Below are positions 1-10,495 of a stretch of DNA of 64,000 nucleotides, one piece after another. Under the pieces are notes generated by a model. The model had not been told where the DNA came from. It saw nothing but the letters and a program-made list of their open reading frames with translations, and made no database searches. The position numbers were made by a program, and so were the translations under genes. This DNA is from Rhodospirillaceae bacterium. Its GTDB lineage: Bacteria > Pseudomonadota > Alphaproteobacteria > Rhodospirillales > Rhodospirillaceae. The stretch is taken from assembly GCA_029245025.1 (NCBI GenBank), contig JAQWQC010000006.1, forward strand, positions 1 through 64,000, written 5' to 3'. Within the stretch, counting starts at the first letter, position 1, and every line of letters starts with the position of its first letter.

Positions 1-166
1 ATAAATTTTATTTCTGGGTTGTTATTTGTGAGTTGTATTAAATTTATCGGCTAATCCCTAGAGATTAAGTAAGCGCTTTAAAAAAATGCGCTCGTAAACC
101 TAATCTCCCGACAGCAGGCGTGATGCTCACGTTTATAGCTGATTTAATTTAATTCCCGTTTTTCAT
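1..166. other. AT-rich intergenic stretch downstream of guaA
   Basis: This stretch is distinctly richer in A and T than the rest of the window and no convincing ORF is seen. It contains a small inverted repeat, AGCGC at 72-76 and GCGCT at 88-92, around an A/T-rich 11-base loop. It lies beyond the end of guaA and could help terminate that transcript, but it lacks the usual GC-rich stem followed by a clean T run, so I do not call a terminator. Confidence 0.4.
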
Positions 167-1720
167 TTATTCCCACTCAATCGTACCGGGAGGTTTGGAC
201 GTCACGTCATAGTTCACGCGGTTGACGCCTTTGACCTCATTGATGATACGGTTCGCGATACGGCCCAGCAATTCCATATCGAAATGATAGAAGTCAGCCG
301 TCATACCGTCAGTTGATGTTACCGCACGGAGCGCGAGCGCATAGTCATAGGACCGACTGTCGCCCATCACACCTACGGTACGGACGGGAAGAAGCACCGC
401 AAAAGCCTGCCAAATGGCATCGTACAAACCGGCGTTCCTAATTTCTTCGAGATAGATCGCGTCCGCTTTTCGCAAGGTATCAAGCTTATCTTTCGTAATC
501 TCTTGCCCAGGTATGCGGATCGCCAGGCCAGGGCCGGGGAATGGATGTCGGCCAACCATCCCATCCGGCAAGCCGAGTTCTCGACCTAGGTCTCGCACTT
601 CGTCTTTGAACAATTCGCGCAGGGGCTCCACCAACGTCATGTTCATGCGTTCCGGCAACCCACCAACATTATGATGAGATTTGATTGTGACGCTTGGACC
701 GCCCGCAAAAGATACGCTTTCAATCACATCCGGATACAAAGTGCCTTGCGCAAGAAAATCCGCCCCACCGATCTTCTTTGCCTCGGCTTCAAACACGTCA
801 ATGAACGTCGCGCCGATGATCTTGCGCTTTTCTTCCGGGTCAGTCTTCCCCGCCAGCTTGCCTAGGAATAGTTCTTCTGCGTTGTTCAGCACCAGGTTGA
901 TATTGAAGCGATCACGGAATACTTCGATGACCTGTTCCGTCTCTCCAGCGCGCATGAGGCCGTGATCGACCAACACGCAAGTCAACTGATCACCGATCGC
1001 TTCGTGCAATAACGCCGCCACCACTGAGGAATCAACACCGCCAGATAGACCGCAAATCACACGGCCAGCCCCAACCTGATCTCGCACCGCGGCAATCGCC
1101 TGGTCTTTGAACGCCGCCATCGTCCAATCACCAGCGGCGCCACAAACCTTATGCGTAAAATTCTCGATCAGCGCTGCGCCATGAGGTGTGTGAACAACCT
1201 CAGGGTGGAATTGCACGCCATAGAACTTACGGGATTCATCTGCGATTGCCGCGTAAGGGGCACCGTCAGACGTTCCAACCACACCAAAACCATTGGGAAG
1301 CGCATTCACCCGATCACCGTGGCTCATCCACACTTGCTCACGGCTTCCGGACTTCCAGACACCATCAAACAATGCGCAAGTGTCTGTTAATTCGACAAAA
1401 GCACGGCCAAACTCCCGGTGGTCGGCGTCTTCAACCTTGCCACCCAATTGGGCAACCATGGTTTGTTGACCGTAGCAAATACCGAGAATTGGAAGACCCA
1501 TCTCAAATAAGCCTTGAGGAGCGCGGGGCGTATCATCGCCAATCACCGATGCAGGCCCCCCAGAGAGAATGACGCCCTTGGGGTTATAAGACTTGATGCT
1601 TTCTTCGGTCACTTTGTTGAATGGATGTATCTCGGAATAGACCCCACTCTCTCGCACACGGCGCGCGATAAGCTGGGTCACCTGAGATCCGAAGTCGATG
1701 ATGAGGATACGATCAGTCAT
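167..1720 (-). CDS. guaA: GMP synthase (glutamine-hydrolysing)
   Basis: Converts XMP to GMP using ATP and glutamine, the last step of guanine nucleotide synthesis, in the cytoplasm. The 517 residues match the full bacterial length. An N-terminal class I glutamine amidotransferase domain carries the triad Cys82 (GICYGQQ), His172 and Glu174 (FHPEV). The ATP-pyrophosphatase P-loop SGGVDSS is at about 226-232, and the C-terminal dimerisation domain ends in the typical KPPGTIEWE. It is the last gene of the minus-strand block, 68 bases after the RsmB-like methyltransferase gene, which follows guaB, so both dedicated GMP steps sit together. Confidence 0.98.
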   Translation of the reverse strand: MTDRILIIDFGSQVTQLIARRVRESGVYSEIHPFNKVTEESIKSYNPKGVILSGGPASVIGDDTPRAPQGLFEMGLPILGICYGQQTMVAQLGGKVEDADHREFGRAFVELTDTCALFDGVWKSGSREQVWMSHGDRVNALPNGFGVVGTSDGAPYAAIADESRKFYGVQFHPEVVHTPHGAALIENFTHKVCGAAGDWTMAAFKDQAIAAVRDQVGAGRVICGLSGGVDSSVVAALLHEAIGDQLTCVLVDHGLMRAGETEQVIEVFRDRFNINLVLNNAEELFLGKLAGKTDPEEKRKIIGATFIDVFEAEAKKIGGADFLAQGTLYPDVIESVSFAGGPSVTIKSHHNVGGLPERMNMTLVEPLRELFKDEVRDLGRELGLPDGMVGRHPFPGPGLAIRIPGQEITKDKLDTLRKADAIYLEEIRNAGLYDAIWQAFAVLLPVRTVGVMGDSRSYDYALALRAVTSTDGMTADFYHFDMELLGRIANRIINEVKGVNRVNYDVTSKPPGTIEWE

Positions 1721-1788
1721 AGAAACACTGCTGTGAGGCTGGATAGACGGACGTTTTAGAATTTGAAGAGCACAAGGTCAAAACGTTG

Positions 1789-3087
1789 CTACCCTTCTGT
1801 CTTGCGTTGAAGTACGGCAATAAAGAATCCATCGGTCTGATGACGGCGAGGCGAAAGACGCAAATATTTTCCGCGCCCTGGATATCGAGTGCCCACCACG
1901 GATTTCCATATATCTGCTGCGGACAACGCCCGGAAGTGCTCATGGCGCTCAAGAAAATGCTCGACCCGGTCTTCATTCTCCTGTCGCAACAAAGAACAGG
2001 TGACATAGATTAACCGCCCACCAGGCTTGGTCATACGACCGCCTTGAGTCAGCACAGCGTCTTGCGTCTCAATATGCCGGCTTAAATCTTTTGGCGTTAA
2101 GCGCCAGCGGGCATCCGGGTTGCGGCGCCAGGCACCAGTCCCAGAGCATGGCGCATCCACCAGAACACGATCAAAGCTCTTTCTTTTCTTATGCAGCCAA
2201 TTCGTGTTCTCGGGATCAAGCACCCGTGTTGTAACCGAAAACACCCCAGCTCTTTTTAACCTCGGCTTGGCCCGATTAAGTCGTCGCGCATCATTGTCAG
2301 TGGCTATGATTCGACCGGACCCACCCATGGCAGCGGCCATGGCAAGTGTTTTACCGCCGCCGCCAGCACATAGATCAAGCACGTCCTGCTCTGGTTTCAC
2401 ATCAACCAGTGCGGCGGCGAGTTGAGATCCCTCGTCTTGCACTTCAACAAGGCCGTTGGCAAAGGTCTTGCTGTTGGCCAATACGACACGACCCGCCATG
2501 CGCAAGCCATGAGGCGCGAAGCCGGTGTTCTCAACGTCTAATCCCTCAGCTTCTAGCGCGGCGGCTGCCGTTGCCCGATCCGCTTTCAGAGTGTTGACCC
2601 GAAGGTCCACCGGCGCTTCTTCTGAGAGCGCGGCCAATTCGGTTTCAGCTTGGTCGCCAAACAGATCGGTGAAGTACGGCCATAGCCAATCCGGGCACTC
2701 GGTCGCGACATGAGCGGGCATCTCATCAGAAACCCGCACAGTTGCTGACGACAAAACTGAACGCTCGGTTTCGTCTAAAGCAGCCGGCGCATATCCTTCG
2801 CCACTGCATATGCCATCCAAGGTATCAAATTCTTGACCCTCGTTGAGAAGACTATCGCCGAGAATAAGTAATCGGGCTGAGGGTTTCTCTTGATCAAGCC
2901 GCCACGACAACCGGCTACGGTATCGAACAGTGCGCCACACCCGAGAAGAAATATCGCGTCGGTCACCCGATCCAATGTAACGCCGCATGCGGAAATAGCT
3001 CCGCACAACACCATCTCCAGCAGCGGGATCCGCGTCCATGGCCGATAGAATTTCAACTGCAGCCTGAAGGCGCGCGCCGGGAGTCAT
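1789..3087 (-). CDS. RsmB/NOP-family RNA (cytosine-C5) methyltransferase
   Basis: Class I SAM-dependent methyltransferase of the Nol1/Nop2/Sun (RsmB/RsmF) family, expected to methylate C5 of a cytosine in rRNA. The SAM site is LDLCAGGGGKT at about 238-247. The two family cysteines are present: Cys314 in DAPCSGTG and Cys364 in VTCS, the resolving and nucleophilic residues. The N-terminal about 130 residues lack an obvious NusB domain, unlike E. coli RsmB, so the exact target base is not assigned. It lies between guaB and guaA on the same strand, 33 bases after guaB, a linkage I have seen in other Alphaproteobacteria. Confidence 0.9.
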   Translation of the reverse strand: MTPGARLQAAVEILSAMDADPAAGDGVVRSYFRMRRYIGSGDRRDISSRVWRTVRYRSRLSWRLDQEKPSARLLILGDSLLNEGQEFDTLDGICSGEGYAPAALDETERSVLSSATVRVSDEMPAHVATECPDWLWPYFTDLFGDQAETELAALSEEAPVDLRVNTLKADRATAAAALEAEGLDVENTGFAPHGLRMAGRVVLANSKTFANGLVEVQDEGSQLAAALVDVKPEQDVLDLCAGGGGKTLAMAAAMGGSGRIIATDNDARRLNRAKPRLKRAGVFSVTTRVLDPENTNWLHKKRKSFDRVLVDAPCSGTGAWRRNPDARWRLTPKDLSRHIETQDAVLTQGGRMTKPGGRLIYVTCSLLRQENEDRVEHFLERHEHFRALSAADIWKSVVGTRYPGRGKYLRLSPRRHQTDGFFIAVLQRKTEG

Positions 3088-3120
3088 ATGCAGAATGTCC
3101 GTACCAGCTGACGTGCAGGC

Positions 3121-4614
<1,494 letters not shown>

Positions 4615-4664
4615 TTATCGCATACTTCTTTGCGCTCCTCAAGGCACCGAATTGATCTTTAGGT

Positions 4665-5360
4665 CTATGCTTTAAATCCCATGGCAACGACGTACATTTC
4701 TGCTGATTCTTTGCGGCTGGACGGCGGTTTCGCGTGGGCGACCTTAGTGCAGCGAGCTTTCATGGTCTTGAGCAAGTTACCTTCTGTCCCACCTTGGAAA
4801 ACCTTACAGACAAAAGCACCCCCAGGGGCCAGCACTTCTTCGGCAAAACCCCAGGCCGCCTCCATGAGCGCGACAATACGAAGGTGATCCGTCTGAGAAT
4901 GTCCCATGGCCGGAGCCGCCATATCAGACAACACGACATCGACTGGCCCGCCGAGCGCTTCCTTAAGCCGCTCAGGCGCATCTGGATCCATAAAGTCAAA
5001 CGTCATGCAGGTGGCACCTGCCACCTCTTCCCATTCCCGGATATCGAGGGCAACAACCTCGCCTTTTGCACCGACCCGCTCAAGCGCAATCTGCGTCCAC
5101 CCGCCGGGCGCGGCTCCGAGATCGATGATGCGTGCGCCCTTTTTTAGAATCTTATATTTGTCATCCAACTCAATTAACTTGAACGCCGCACGAGACCGAT
5201 ATCCCGCAGCTTGGGCTTGGCGCACATAAGGATCGTTGAGTTGCCGCTTTAGCCAGCGCGTTGAAGATGATTTGCGGCCACGGGCGGTTTTGACTCTGAC
5301 ACTAAGACCGCGCCCACTAACGCCCCCTGGCTTTGCCGAGGACCCTCGTTTTTTTGCCAT
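4665..5360 (-). CDS. rlmE: 23S rRNA (uridine-2552-2'-O) methyltransferase
   Basis: FtsJ/RrmJ family 2'-O-methyltransferase that modifies U2552 of 23S rRNA during late 50S assembly. The K-D-K-E catalytic tetrad is recognisable as Lys61 (AAFKL), Asp146 (LSDMA), Lys186 (CKVF) and Glu221. The SAM loop is DLGAAPGGWTQ at about 80-90. A basic N-terminal tail of about 35 residues (Lys/Arg/Ser/Gly-rich) precedes the domain, common in alphaproteobacterial versions. It follows the Ppx/GppA-like gene by 18 bases, so the two are probably cotranscribed. Confidence 0.95.
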   Translation of the reverse strand: MAKKRGSSAKPGGVSGRGLSVRVKTARGRKSSSTRWLKRQLNDPYVRQAQAAGYRSRAAFKLIELDDKYKILKKGARIIDLGAAPGGWTQIALERVGAKGEVVALDIREWEEVAGATCMTFDFMDPDAPERLKEALGGPVDVVLSDMAAPAMGHSQTDHLRIVALMEAAWGFAEEVLAPGGAFVCKVFQGGTEGNLLKTMKARCTKVAHAKPPSSRKESAEMYVVAMGFKA

Positions 5361-5378
5361 GGCGTGAAACAGCCCTAT

Positions 5379-6431
5379 TCAACCGGCGGAAACAGACGCA
5401 TGGGCTGACCCACTCGACCTATTCAGCATATCCATGAGAATCCCCTCGCGCAGCCCTCGATCAGCCACCCGCAGATGCCCAACCGGCCACAAGCGGCAGA
5501 TGGCTTCTAAAATTGCACAGCCGCCCAAAACCAAGTCAGCACGTTGCCAGCCGATACACGGTTCTGACGCCCGTCGCTGCAAGCTCATCTCACATAGCGA
5601 TCGGCTGTGCCCGGTGAGCGTTTCAAAGTCGAGGGTTATCCCATCGACCGCCGTCCTGTCATACCGCGGCAGACCGAGATGAATGCCACCAAGGGTCGTG
5701 ACGGTGCCAGAGGTTCCGATCATCTGCGCTTCACCGGCCTCAACACGAGCCCGAATGTTATGTTGGCGCTCGAAAGGCGCAAGCAGGCGCTCTACGCGAA
5801 TAGTAACTTCTTCATAGGTACGTTCGCACAAATCTCCACCACCGCAATCTTCTGCAACGGTGACAACACCAAGTGGCATTGAGATACACCCCAGTATCTC
5901 CATGGATGTTGCATCATCAACGCGCACGAATAACACTTCTGTACTTCCGCCACCGATATCAAAAATCACCGTATAAGGTATTGATAGATCGATCAGTGAC
6001 GAGCACCCCTTTAAAGCTAGACCTGCTTCCTCATCGGCGGAAATGATTTCTAAAGCAATTCCTGTTTCATCGTGTACGCGATCAATAAAAGAGTCACAAT
6101 TTTCAGCCCGGCGACACGCTTCTGTAGCCACATTGCGCGAAATTGTGACAGCACATTTTTCCATCTTCTCAGCACAAGACTTTAGGGCGTCTATCGTCCG
6201 ATCCATTGCCGATTTGGATAACTGACCCGAAGCGCTCAAGCCTTCGCCGAGACGCGTGATGCGCGAAAATGAATCAACCACAGCAAAATCTTGGTCTTTA
6301 GGGTGAGCTACGAGCATGCGGCAGTTATTCGTGCCCAGATCGACTGCGGCAAGAACAGCTTCAGGGCGGCTAAGTCCCCTCTCAAACGGTTCAATCGACC
6401 GTTTGCCCCCGCGTGTGTGCGAACGGGCCAC
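5379..6431 (-). CDS. Ppx/GppA family phosphatase
   Basis: ASKHA-fold exopolyphosphatase or pppGpp phosphohydrolase. Visible motifs are the phosphate-1 loop AAVDLGTNNCRM near residues 28-38, ATEACRRA near 101-108, and the glycine-rich FDIGGGSTEV near 155-164. At 350 residues it has only the two actin-like lobes and lacks the C-terminal HD-type domain of long E. coli Ppx/GppA, as is usual in Alphaproteobacteria. The phosphate substrate (polyphosphate or pppGpp) cannot be decided from sequence. It is the first gene of the guaB/guaA block, 18 bases before rlmE. Confidence 0.9.
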   Translation of the reverse strand: MARSHTRGGKRSIEPFERGLSRPEAVLAAVDLGTNNCRMLVAHPKDQDFAVVDSFSRITRLGEGLSASGQLSKSAMDRTIDALKSCAEKMEKCAVTISRNVATEACRRAENCDSFIDRVHDETGIALEIISADEEAGLALKGCSSLIDLSIPYTVIFDIGGGSTEVLFVRVDDATSMEILGCISMPLGVVTVAEDCGGGDLCERTYEEVTIRVERLLAPFERQHNIRARVEAGEAQMIGTSGTVTTLGGIHLGLPRYDRTAVDGITLDFETLTGHSRSLCEMSLQRRASEPCIGWQRADLVLGGCAILEAICRLWPVGHLRVADRGLREGILMDMLNRSSGSAHASVSAG

Positions 6432-6541
6432 GGAATTCCTCTCTATACAACTGCGCCTTCTTTGTCCTCAGGCTGCAGAGTTGTCGTCATACAGTATCGT
6501 ACCGCTGCTTGAGAGGGCGCGGCAAGATCAGATACCTGAAC

Positions 6542-7387
6542 TCACGTGTCGAGGAAGGAATGAATATGCGCACATACCTCATCCGTGTGCAGATCCAACA
6601 CGCCCTGCCCCATATATGGAAGGTCAACCCGCCGTCCATTTGGAAGCAGGTCTACAGCCGCGATCGACTTCTGTCCCTGCGGGTCTGCTGTACAGAGAAC
6701 CATCGTGGGCTGGCTCACGCTGGGCAACCATTCGCGTAAATCGACGTTAAAGGCGGCCTTGTGACCCCACCAAGACTCAGGCCCACCGCGCTGTATTTCA
6801 GCGAAATGCCGGGTGAACAGGGATAATGGATACGGCTTCTGGGTACCCCTTTTTAAATGAGACCACCATTTCATTAGGTGTCCCGCATCCCAATCGTATT
6901 CGTCTGGCTTATAGGTGGTGCGTTCCTTTTCTAATTCAGCATCCGTATACAAAGACGCACCAAGCAAAATGACTCGTCTAATTTTCTGCGGCTGAGACAA
7001 GGCGAGAGACAACGCAATCTTTGATCCTGTGAAAAACCCCATAAGGTCCACCGGACCGGCCCAGCCTAGAGCGTCTATCATCGCTCTATGGGCTGCGGCG
7101 TAGTCTTTAATCTCGGGCGGACTGGTGGGTGGATCCGACTCCCCAAAGCCAGGTGTGTCACCCGCCGCGCAGGGGCGATCTTCTCCCATGGCTGCGACGA
7201 TAGCCGCCATCGCTACACTTGAAGACGGGCTCTGGTGAATACAATAGAGTGGCGTATGTTCAGAGTGAGAAGTGGGGCTTTTTACACGCACATGTAGCTG
7301 CCGGTCCGCCCAATCGACGAAACGGCGCTTAACGCCCGGATAAGGGCGCCAGTACTTGAGATCAAGGTGTGAATCCTGTGAGGTCAT
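6542..7387 (-). CDS. alpha/beta hydrolase-fold protein with atypical nucleophile elbow
   Basis: An alpha/beta hydrolase of 281 residues. The start chosen is the ATG at 7387 because AAGGAG lies 8 bases upstream; the frame stays open 25 codons further but that extension looks non-coding. The oxyanion region HQSPSSS (about 51-57) and the cap and C-terminal strands are typical. The elbow, normally G-x-S-x-G, reads GFFTG at 117-121, so no serine, cysteine or aspartate is at the nucleophile position. Similar elbows occur in some bacterial members of the fold; this may be a non-hydrolytic lyase-like or degenerate member. It is separated from the ppx-like gene by 110 bases. Confidence 0.8.
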   Translation of the reverse strand: MTSQDSHLDLKYWRPYPGVKRRFVDWADRQLHVRVKSPTSHSEHTPLYCIHQSPSSSVAMAAIVAAMGEDRPCAAGDTPGFGESDPPTSPPEIKDYAAAHRAMIDALGWAGPVDLMGFFTGSKIALSLALSQPQKIRRVILLGASLYTDAELEKERTTYKPDEYDWDAGHLMKWWSHLKRGTQKPYPLSLFTRHFAEIQRGGPESWWGHKAAFNVDLREWLPSVSQPTMVLCTADPQGQKSIAAVDLLPNGRRVDLPYMGQGVLDLHTDEVCAHIHSFLDT

Positions 7388-7452
7388 GGCGTATCTCCTT
7401 GCTAACCTTAAGGAGGAAATACAAGCGCTAAAAATAATGATCCAAATATGCG

Positions 7453-7487
7453 CCCGCAGCAAGGGGCAACAGCCATATGACTGCGGG
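7453..7487. promoter_or_regulatory. inverted repeat in the hydrolase/tRNA intergenic region
   Basis: CCCGCAG at 7453-7459 is followed 21 bases later by CTGCGGG at 7481-7487, a perfect 7-base inverted repeat. It lies upstream of the minus-strand hydrolase and of the plus-strand tRNA. It could be an operator or a stem; nothing in the sequence decides this. Confidence 0.25.
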
Positions 7488-7615
7488 ATAGAAACAAAAA
7501 GAAGGCTTTGGATACACTGCTTTCGCTGCTGACAGCGAGGTACAAGGTACGAGGTGAAAATTGCCCGTGCGAATTCGCCGGTCTCACATTATATTGTCCT
7601 AGTACTCGACCCTGG

Positions 7616-7689
7616 TGGGGGATAGTTTAACGGTAGAACTGCGGACTCTGACTCCGCCGGTCGTGGTTCGAATCCACGTCCCCCAGCCA
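7616..7689 (+). tRNA. tRNA-Gln (anticodon CTG)
   Basis: A complete 74-base cloverleaf can be folded by hand. The acceptor stem TGGGGGA pairs with TCCCCCA, followed by G and an encoded CCA. The D stem is GTTT/GAAC, the anticodon stem GCGGA/TCCGC encloses the loop CTCTGAC with anticodon CTG, and the T arm is CGTGG, TTCGAAT, CCACG. It decodes CAG. An AT-rich TATATT at 7590-7595 lies about 20 bases upstream and may be the -10 element, with no good -35 at the usual distance. Confidence 0.95.
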
Positions 7690-7763
7690 TTCTCCCTAAC
7701 CCACAGCCCAAAAACCTTACCGCTCGATGCCATCTCTTATCGTTCTATAACGCCTCGCACATA

Positions 7764-8135
7764 TCAATTTTCTTCGGACACCAACCCTCTCAAAATATCA
7801 ATGCTGTCCGCGTCAGGCGAAGGCTTCACTGAATCAAGATAGGCAACGATGTCAGAAATCTCAGCGTCAGATAGAATCTCTTCTGGATAGACAGGCATAC
7901 GTCCGGGGCTAAAACGAACAAAATTTGCGATGGCTTCTGGGGGCAAGGTGTCCGGCGTAAGCGGCGGGCCAGCTTCGTTACCTTTTCCGTCCGTGCCATG
8001 ACATTCGTAACACCCGACACGCATATAGGTCTGCTCACCGCGTTCAATAGCAATGTCTTGGGCTACAGCAAAGTTGGCACCAAACAAGCACAAGAAGATT
8101 AGAATATTCGCTAGAGCTGTCATCTTCATGGTCAA
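7764..8135 (-). CDS. secreted monohaem c-type cytochrome
   Basis: A small class I cytochrome c of 123 residues. It has a Sec signal peptide (hydrophobic core about 6-20, cleavage after about AVA-Q at 25-26), one haem motif CYECH at 42-46, and a likely axial methionine in GRMPVYPEE. It should sit in the periplasm and carry single electrons. It starts 5 bases after the stop of the ThDP enzyme gene, with AGGAG located in that gene's 3' end, so the two are almost certainly cotranscribed. That pairing suggests it accepts electrons from the exported ThDP enzyme; this is inference. Confidence 0.88.
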   Translation of the reverse strand: MTMKMTALANILIFLCLFGANFAVAQDIAIERGEQTYMRVGCYECHGTDGKGNEAGPPLTPDTLPPEAIANFVRFSPGRMPVYPEEILSDAEISDIVAYLDSVKPSPDADSIDILRGLVSEEN

Positions 8136-8140
8136 CTCTC

Positions 8141-10153
8141 CTATCGCATTTGGGTTACGACATCGACCAGTGCCGGATAGCCGGACTTGACGACTTTAAC
8201 CGCCTCAATAAGTGCAGGCCGAAGATCTTCAGGGTCTTCAATCGGGCCGGCCGACCACACACCCATTCCCTCCGCCAGCTTGGCGTAATCAATGTTCGGA
8301 TCTTGTATAACTGTGCCGATCGGCGCCTTATCAACACCTCGCTTGCGGCGGTTAGCCGTTCCCTGAACTAGCATAGTCTCCTGTGCATAAGCACGGTTGT
8401 TGTGCATCACAGTTAGGAGCGGTATGCGGTGATGAGCGGCTGTCCAAAGCGCACCATTTGCATACATAAAGTCACCATCACACTGAATGTTGACCGAAAA
8501 GCGCCCAAGCTCCTTGTTTGCTAGGGCTGCGCCAACGGCAGCGGGTAGGCCGTATCCAACGCCACCGCCTGCGCCAATTCCAAGGTAGCGATAATGTTCG
8601 TCAATATCCCATAACCGGTGCGGCCAAGAACTGACAAAGCGCTCCGACGCTCCGACAGAGACCAACGCCCAGTCTTCAGTTTTGATTTGCTCATAAAGTT
8701 CCATACACATGCGAGCAGTACTGACGGGACTGGAGTTCCACCCCGAAGCGGCGAGCTGACGAGACTCTTCGAATGAGTCCGCATGCATTTTGCGGAACAT
8801 TTTCTCCTTTCGGGAAAGCGCGCGGCTGCGGCTGCGGCTCATCGCCTCTTTAACTTCTTCGATCAAAACTGGCAGGGTCGCCTCAGCATCACCAGAAATC
8901 GAAATATCGACCGGCGCATAGCGCTGAAAGTCCTGATAATTGGACTTCATGTAGAGGTCATTAACGCTAATGGTAATCAGCTTAACACCCTCTTTTACCC
9001 TCGGCTCGCTGGTCATCTCTGCGCGGTTAACGGAATTAATTTGACCCCAAAAATCTGTTACCTCTAACCCAAGAATGAGATCGGCCTGAGAAATAAGGCG
9101 TCCACTTTGGCGTGTTTGATTGAGGTAGTGTTTGGTCGGCATATTCTGACGGCTCGCGATGTCGATCACAGGCGCATTCAACAACTCAGCCAGTTCAACC
9201 AATAAACTCATGCCTTCGGGAGTTCGGGCGAGACGGTCGGCAATAATGACCGGGGATTCAGCATCTACGAGCAACCCAGCTGTTTCGCGCACCGCACCGC
9301 GCTCACCTTGAGGTGGCTCTGACGGAGTGAACTTAGGAATTGCTAACCCGTCTCGATCATCCACCTTCATTTCTTGCAAAGTACTATCGACCGTAAGTGC
9401 GATCGGTTCCATTGGAGGGGTCGTCGAGATTTTCCAACCTCGCACCATAGACTCTGCAAAGGCCTGCAACGAAGCCGGTTGATCATCCCACTTCGTAAAG
9501 TCGCGGACCATGGCCGCGGGGTCCTGAGCTGAATGACGCCACGTTGTCCCACCCATTCGATCTGCGGCATCGATGGTGTTACCCAAAATGGCTATAAGAG
9601 GCACGCGATCACACCAGGCATTGTAAATGTTCATCGCAGCGTGCTGCAGGCCAACGGTGCCGTGACACATGATCGCAGCTGGCTTCAAGGCCGCCTTGTA
9701 ATACCCATTCGCCATAGCCGCAGCAGACTCTTCATGCATGCACGTTATGAATTCTGGCTTTGAGTTGCCACCGTAGACGGTGATGGACTCGTGCAATCCG
9801 AGAAAGCTGGAACCGGGATTAGAAAAGACATAGTCAAGATCGAGTGATTTCATGACATCTATCATGAAGTCAGATCCGAACGAACTCGCCGTATCGGCAC
9901 TATTACTTGAAGCCAATTGCTCAGAAGACGCCTCTGCCAACTGGTCGAGCGTTGAAGCCTCCATATTCATTTGTTCAGTGCTGGGTGCTGCCAGTCCACG
10001 CTTGGTTTGCGCATCAGACTTTATCGCCTGCGTTGGAGAGTCGGCGGCGCTGACTTCGTCTGGTAGCGTGGTTGCGGCACCGGCAACGACTGCGGTCTTT
10101 AGGAAATTTCTACGGCCGACTTCGGATTTAGATTCTTTAGATGATGACACCAT
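8141..10153 (-). CDS. Tat-exported thiamine-diphosphate-dependent enzyme
   Basis: Member of the acetolactate synthase/benzoylformate decarboxylase superfamily, 670 residues. The N-terminus has a twin-arginine signal (GRRNFLKTA at 13-21, then a hydrophobic Ala/Val stretch), followed by a Ser/Ala-rich linker to about residue 90. The Pyr domain begins with the conserved glutamate Glu141 (CMHEESAAA). The PP domain shows the ThDP-Mg motif CDGD near 556 and NN about 26 residues later. GAGGGVGYGLPAAVGAA is intact. A strong ribosome site (GAGGAGAGGG) precedes the ATG. Tat export fits a protein that folds and binds cofactor before transport. The substrate is unknown. A cytochrome c gene follows at once. 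Confidence 0.85.
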   Translation of the reverse strand: MVSSSKESKSEVGRRNFLKTAVVAGAATTLPDEVSAADSPTQAIKSDAQTKRGLAAPSTEQMNMEASTLDQLAEASSEQLASSNSADTASSFGSDFMIDVMKSLDLDYVFSNPGSSFLGLHESITVYGGNSKPEFITCMHEESAAAMANGYYKAALKPAAIMCHGTVGLQHAAMNIYNAWCDRVPLIAILGNTIDAADRMGGTTWRHSAQDPAAMVRDFTKWDDQPASLQAFAESMVRGWKISTTPPMEPIALTVDSTLQEMKVDDRDGLAIPKFTPSEPPQGERGAVRETAGLLVDAESPVIIADRLARTPEGMSLLVELAELLNAPVIDIASRQNMPTKHYLNQTRQSGRLISQADLILGLEVTDFWGQINSVNRAEMTSEPRVKEGVKLITISVNDLYMKSNYQDFQRYAPVDISISGDAEATLPVLIEEVKEAMSRSRSRALSRKEKMFRKMHADSFEESRQLAASGWNSSPVSTARMCMELYEQIKTEDWALVSVGASERFVSSWPHRLWDIDEHYRYLGIGAGGGVGYGLPAAVGAALANKELGRFSVNIQCDGDFMYANGALWTAAHHRIPLLTVMHNNRAYAQETMLVQGTANRRKRGVDKAPIGTVIQDPNIDYAKLAEGMGVWSAGPIEDPEDLRPALIEAVKVVKSGYPALVDVVTQMR

Positions 10154-10495
10154 GACGCCCTCTCCTCGTTGTTAATCGAGACACCGTAACAAACGCATAG
10201 CAGTGAACTTACCGTCGAACTTCGAGCTATATTGACATATAAGGGGTGGGGACTCTCCCCTGTTTTAGAGCACTCTCACTGTCCGGACGATGTCAGCAAA
10301 TAACCATGTATCACCAATATAATCAGATATTTATGTGAACGAGCACATCATGATCTTTGATTATATTAGGCCTCTTTAAGTTCTGTGCCGTCGTTTATCT
10401 TTACAGCAGAGTCAAAATTACCGGAGTATGAGACGCTTGAGAAATCTTACTTATTGGGCTGCAAGATACCAATTCGATATGGAAAGGATGCTTCG
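10154..10495. other. intergenic region between divergent ThDP enzyme and RraA-like genes
   Basis: About 340 bases without a supported gene if the RraA-like protein starts at 10496. It must hold both divergent promoters. A perfect short inverted repeat GGGGA-CTC-TCCCC lies at 10248-10260, just after a TTGACA at 10232-10237 on the plus strand, but I cannot pair that hexamer with a -10 box at the usual spacing. The frame of the RraA-like gene stays open back to a GTG at 10385, yet the extra 37 codons resemble no part of the family. Confidence 0.4.

Noticed and set aside
72-92. Intrinsic terminator for guaA
   Set aside because: The stem is only five pairs with an A/T-rich 11-base loop and no terminal T run in the right place.
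7561-7595. Promoter TTGCCC plus TATATT before the tRNA
   Set aside because: The spacing is 23 bases, too long for a sigma-70 promoter; only the -10-like element is mentioned.
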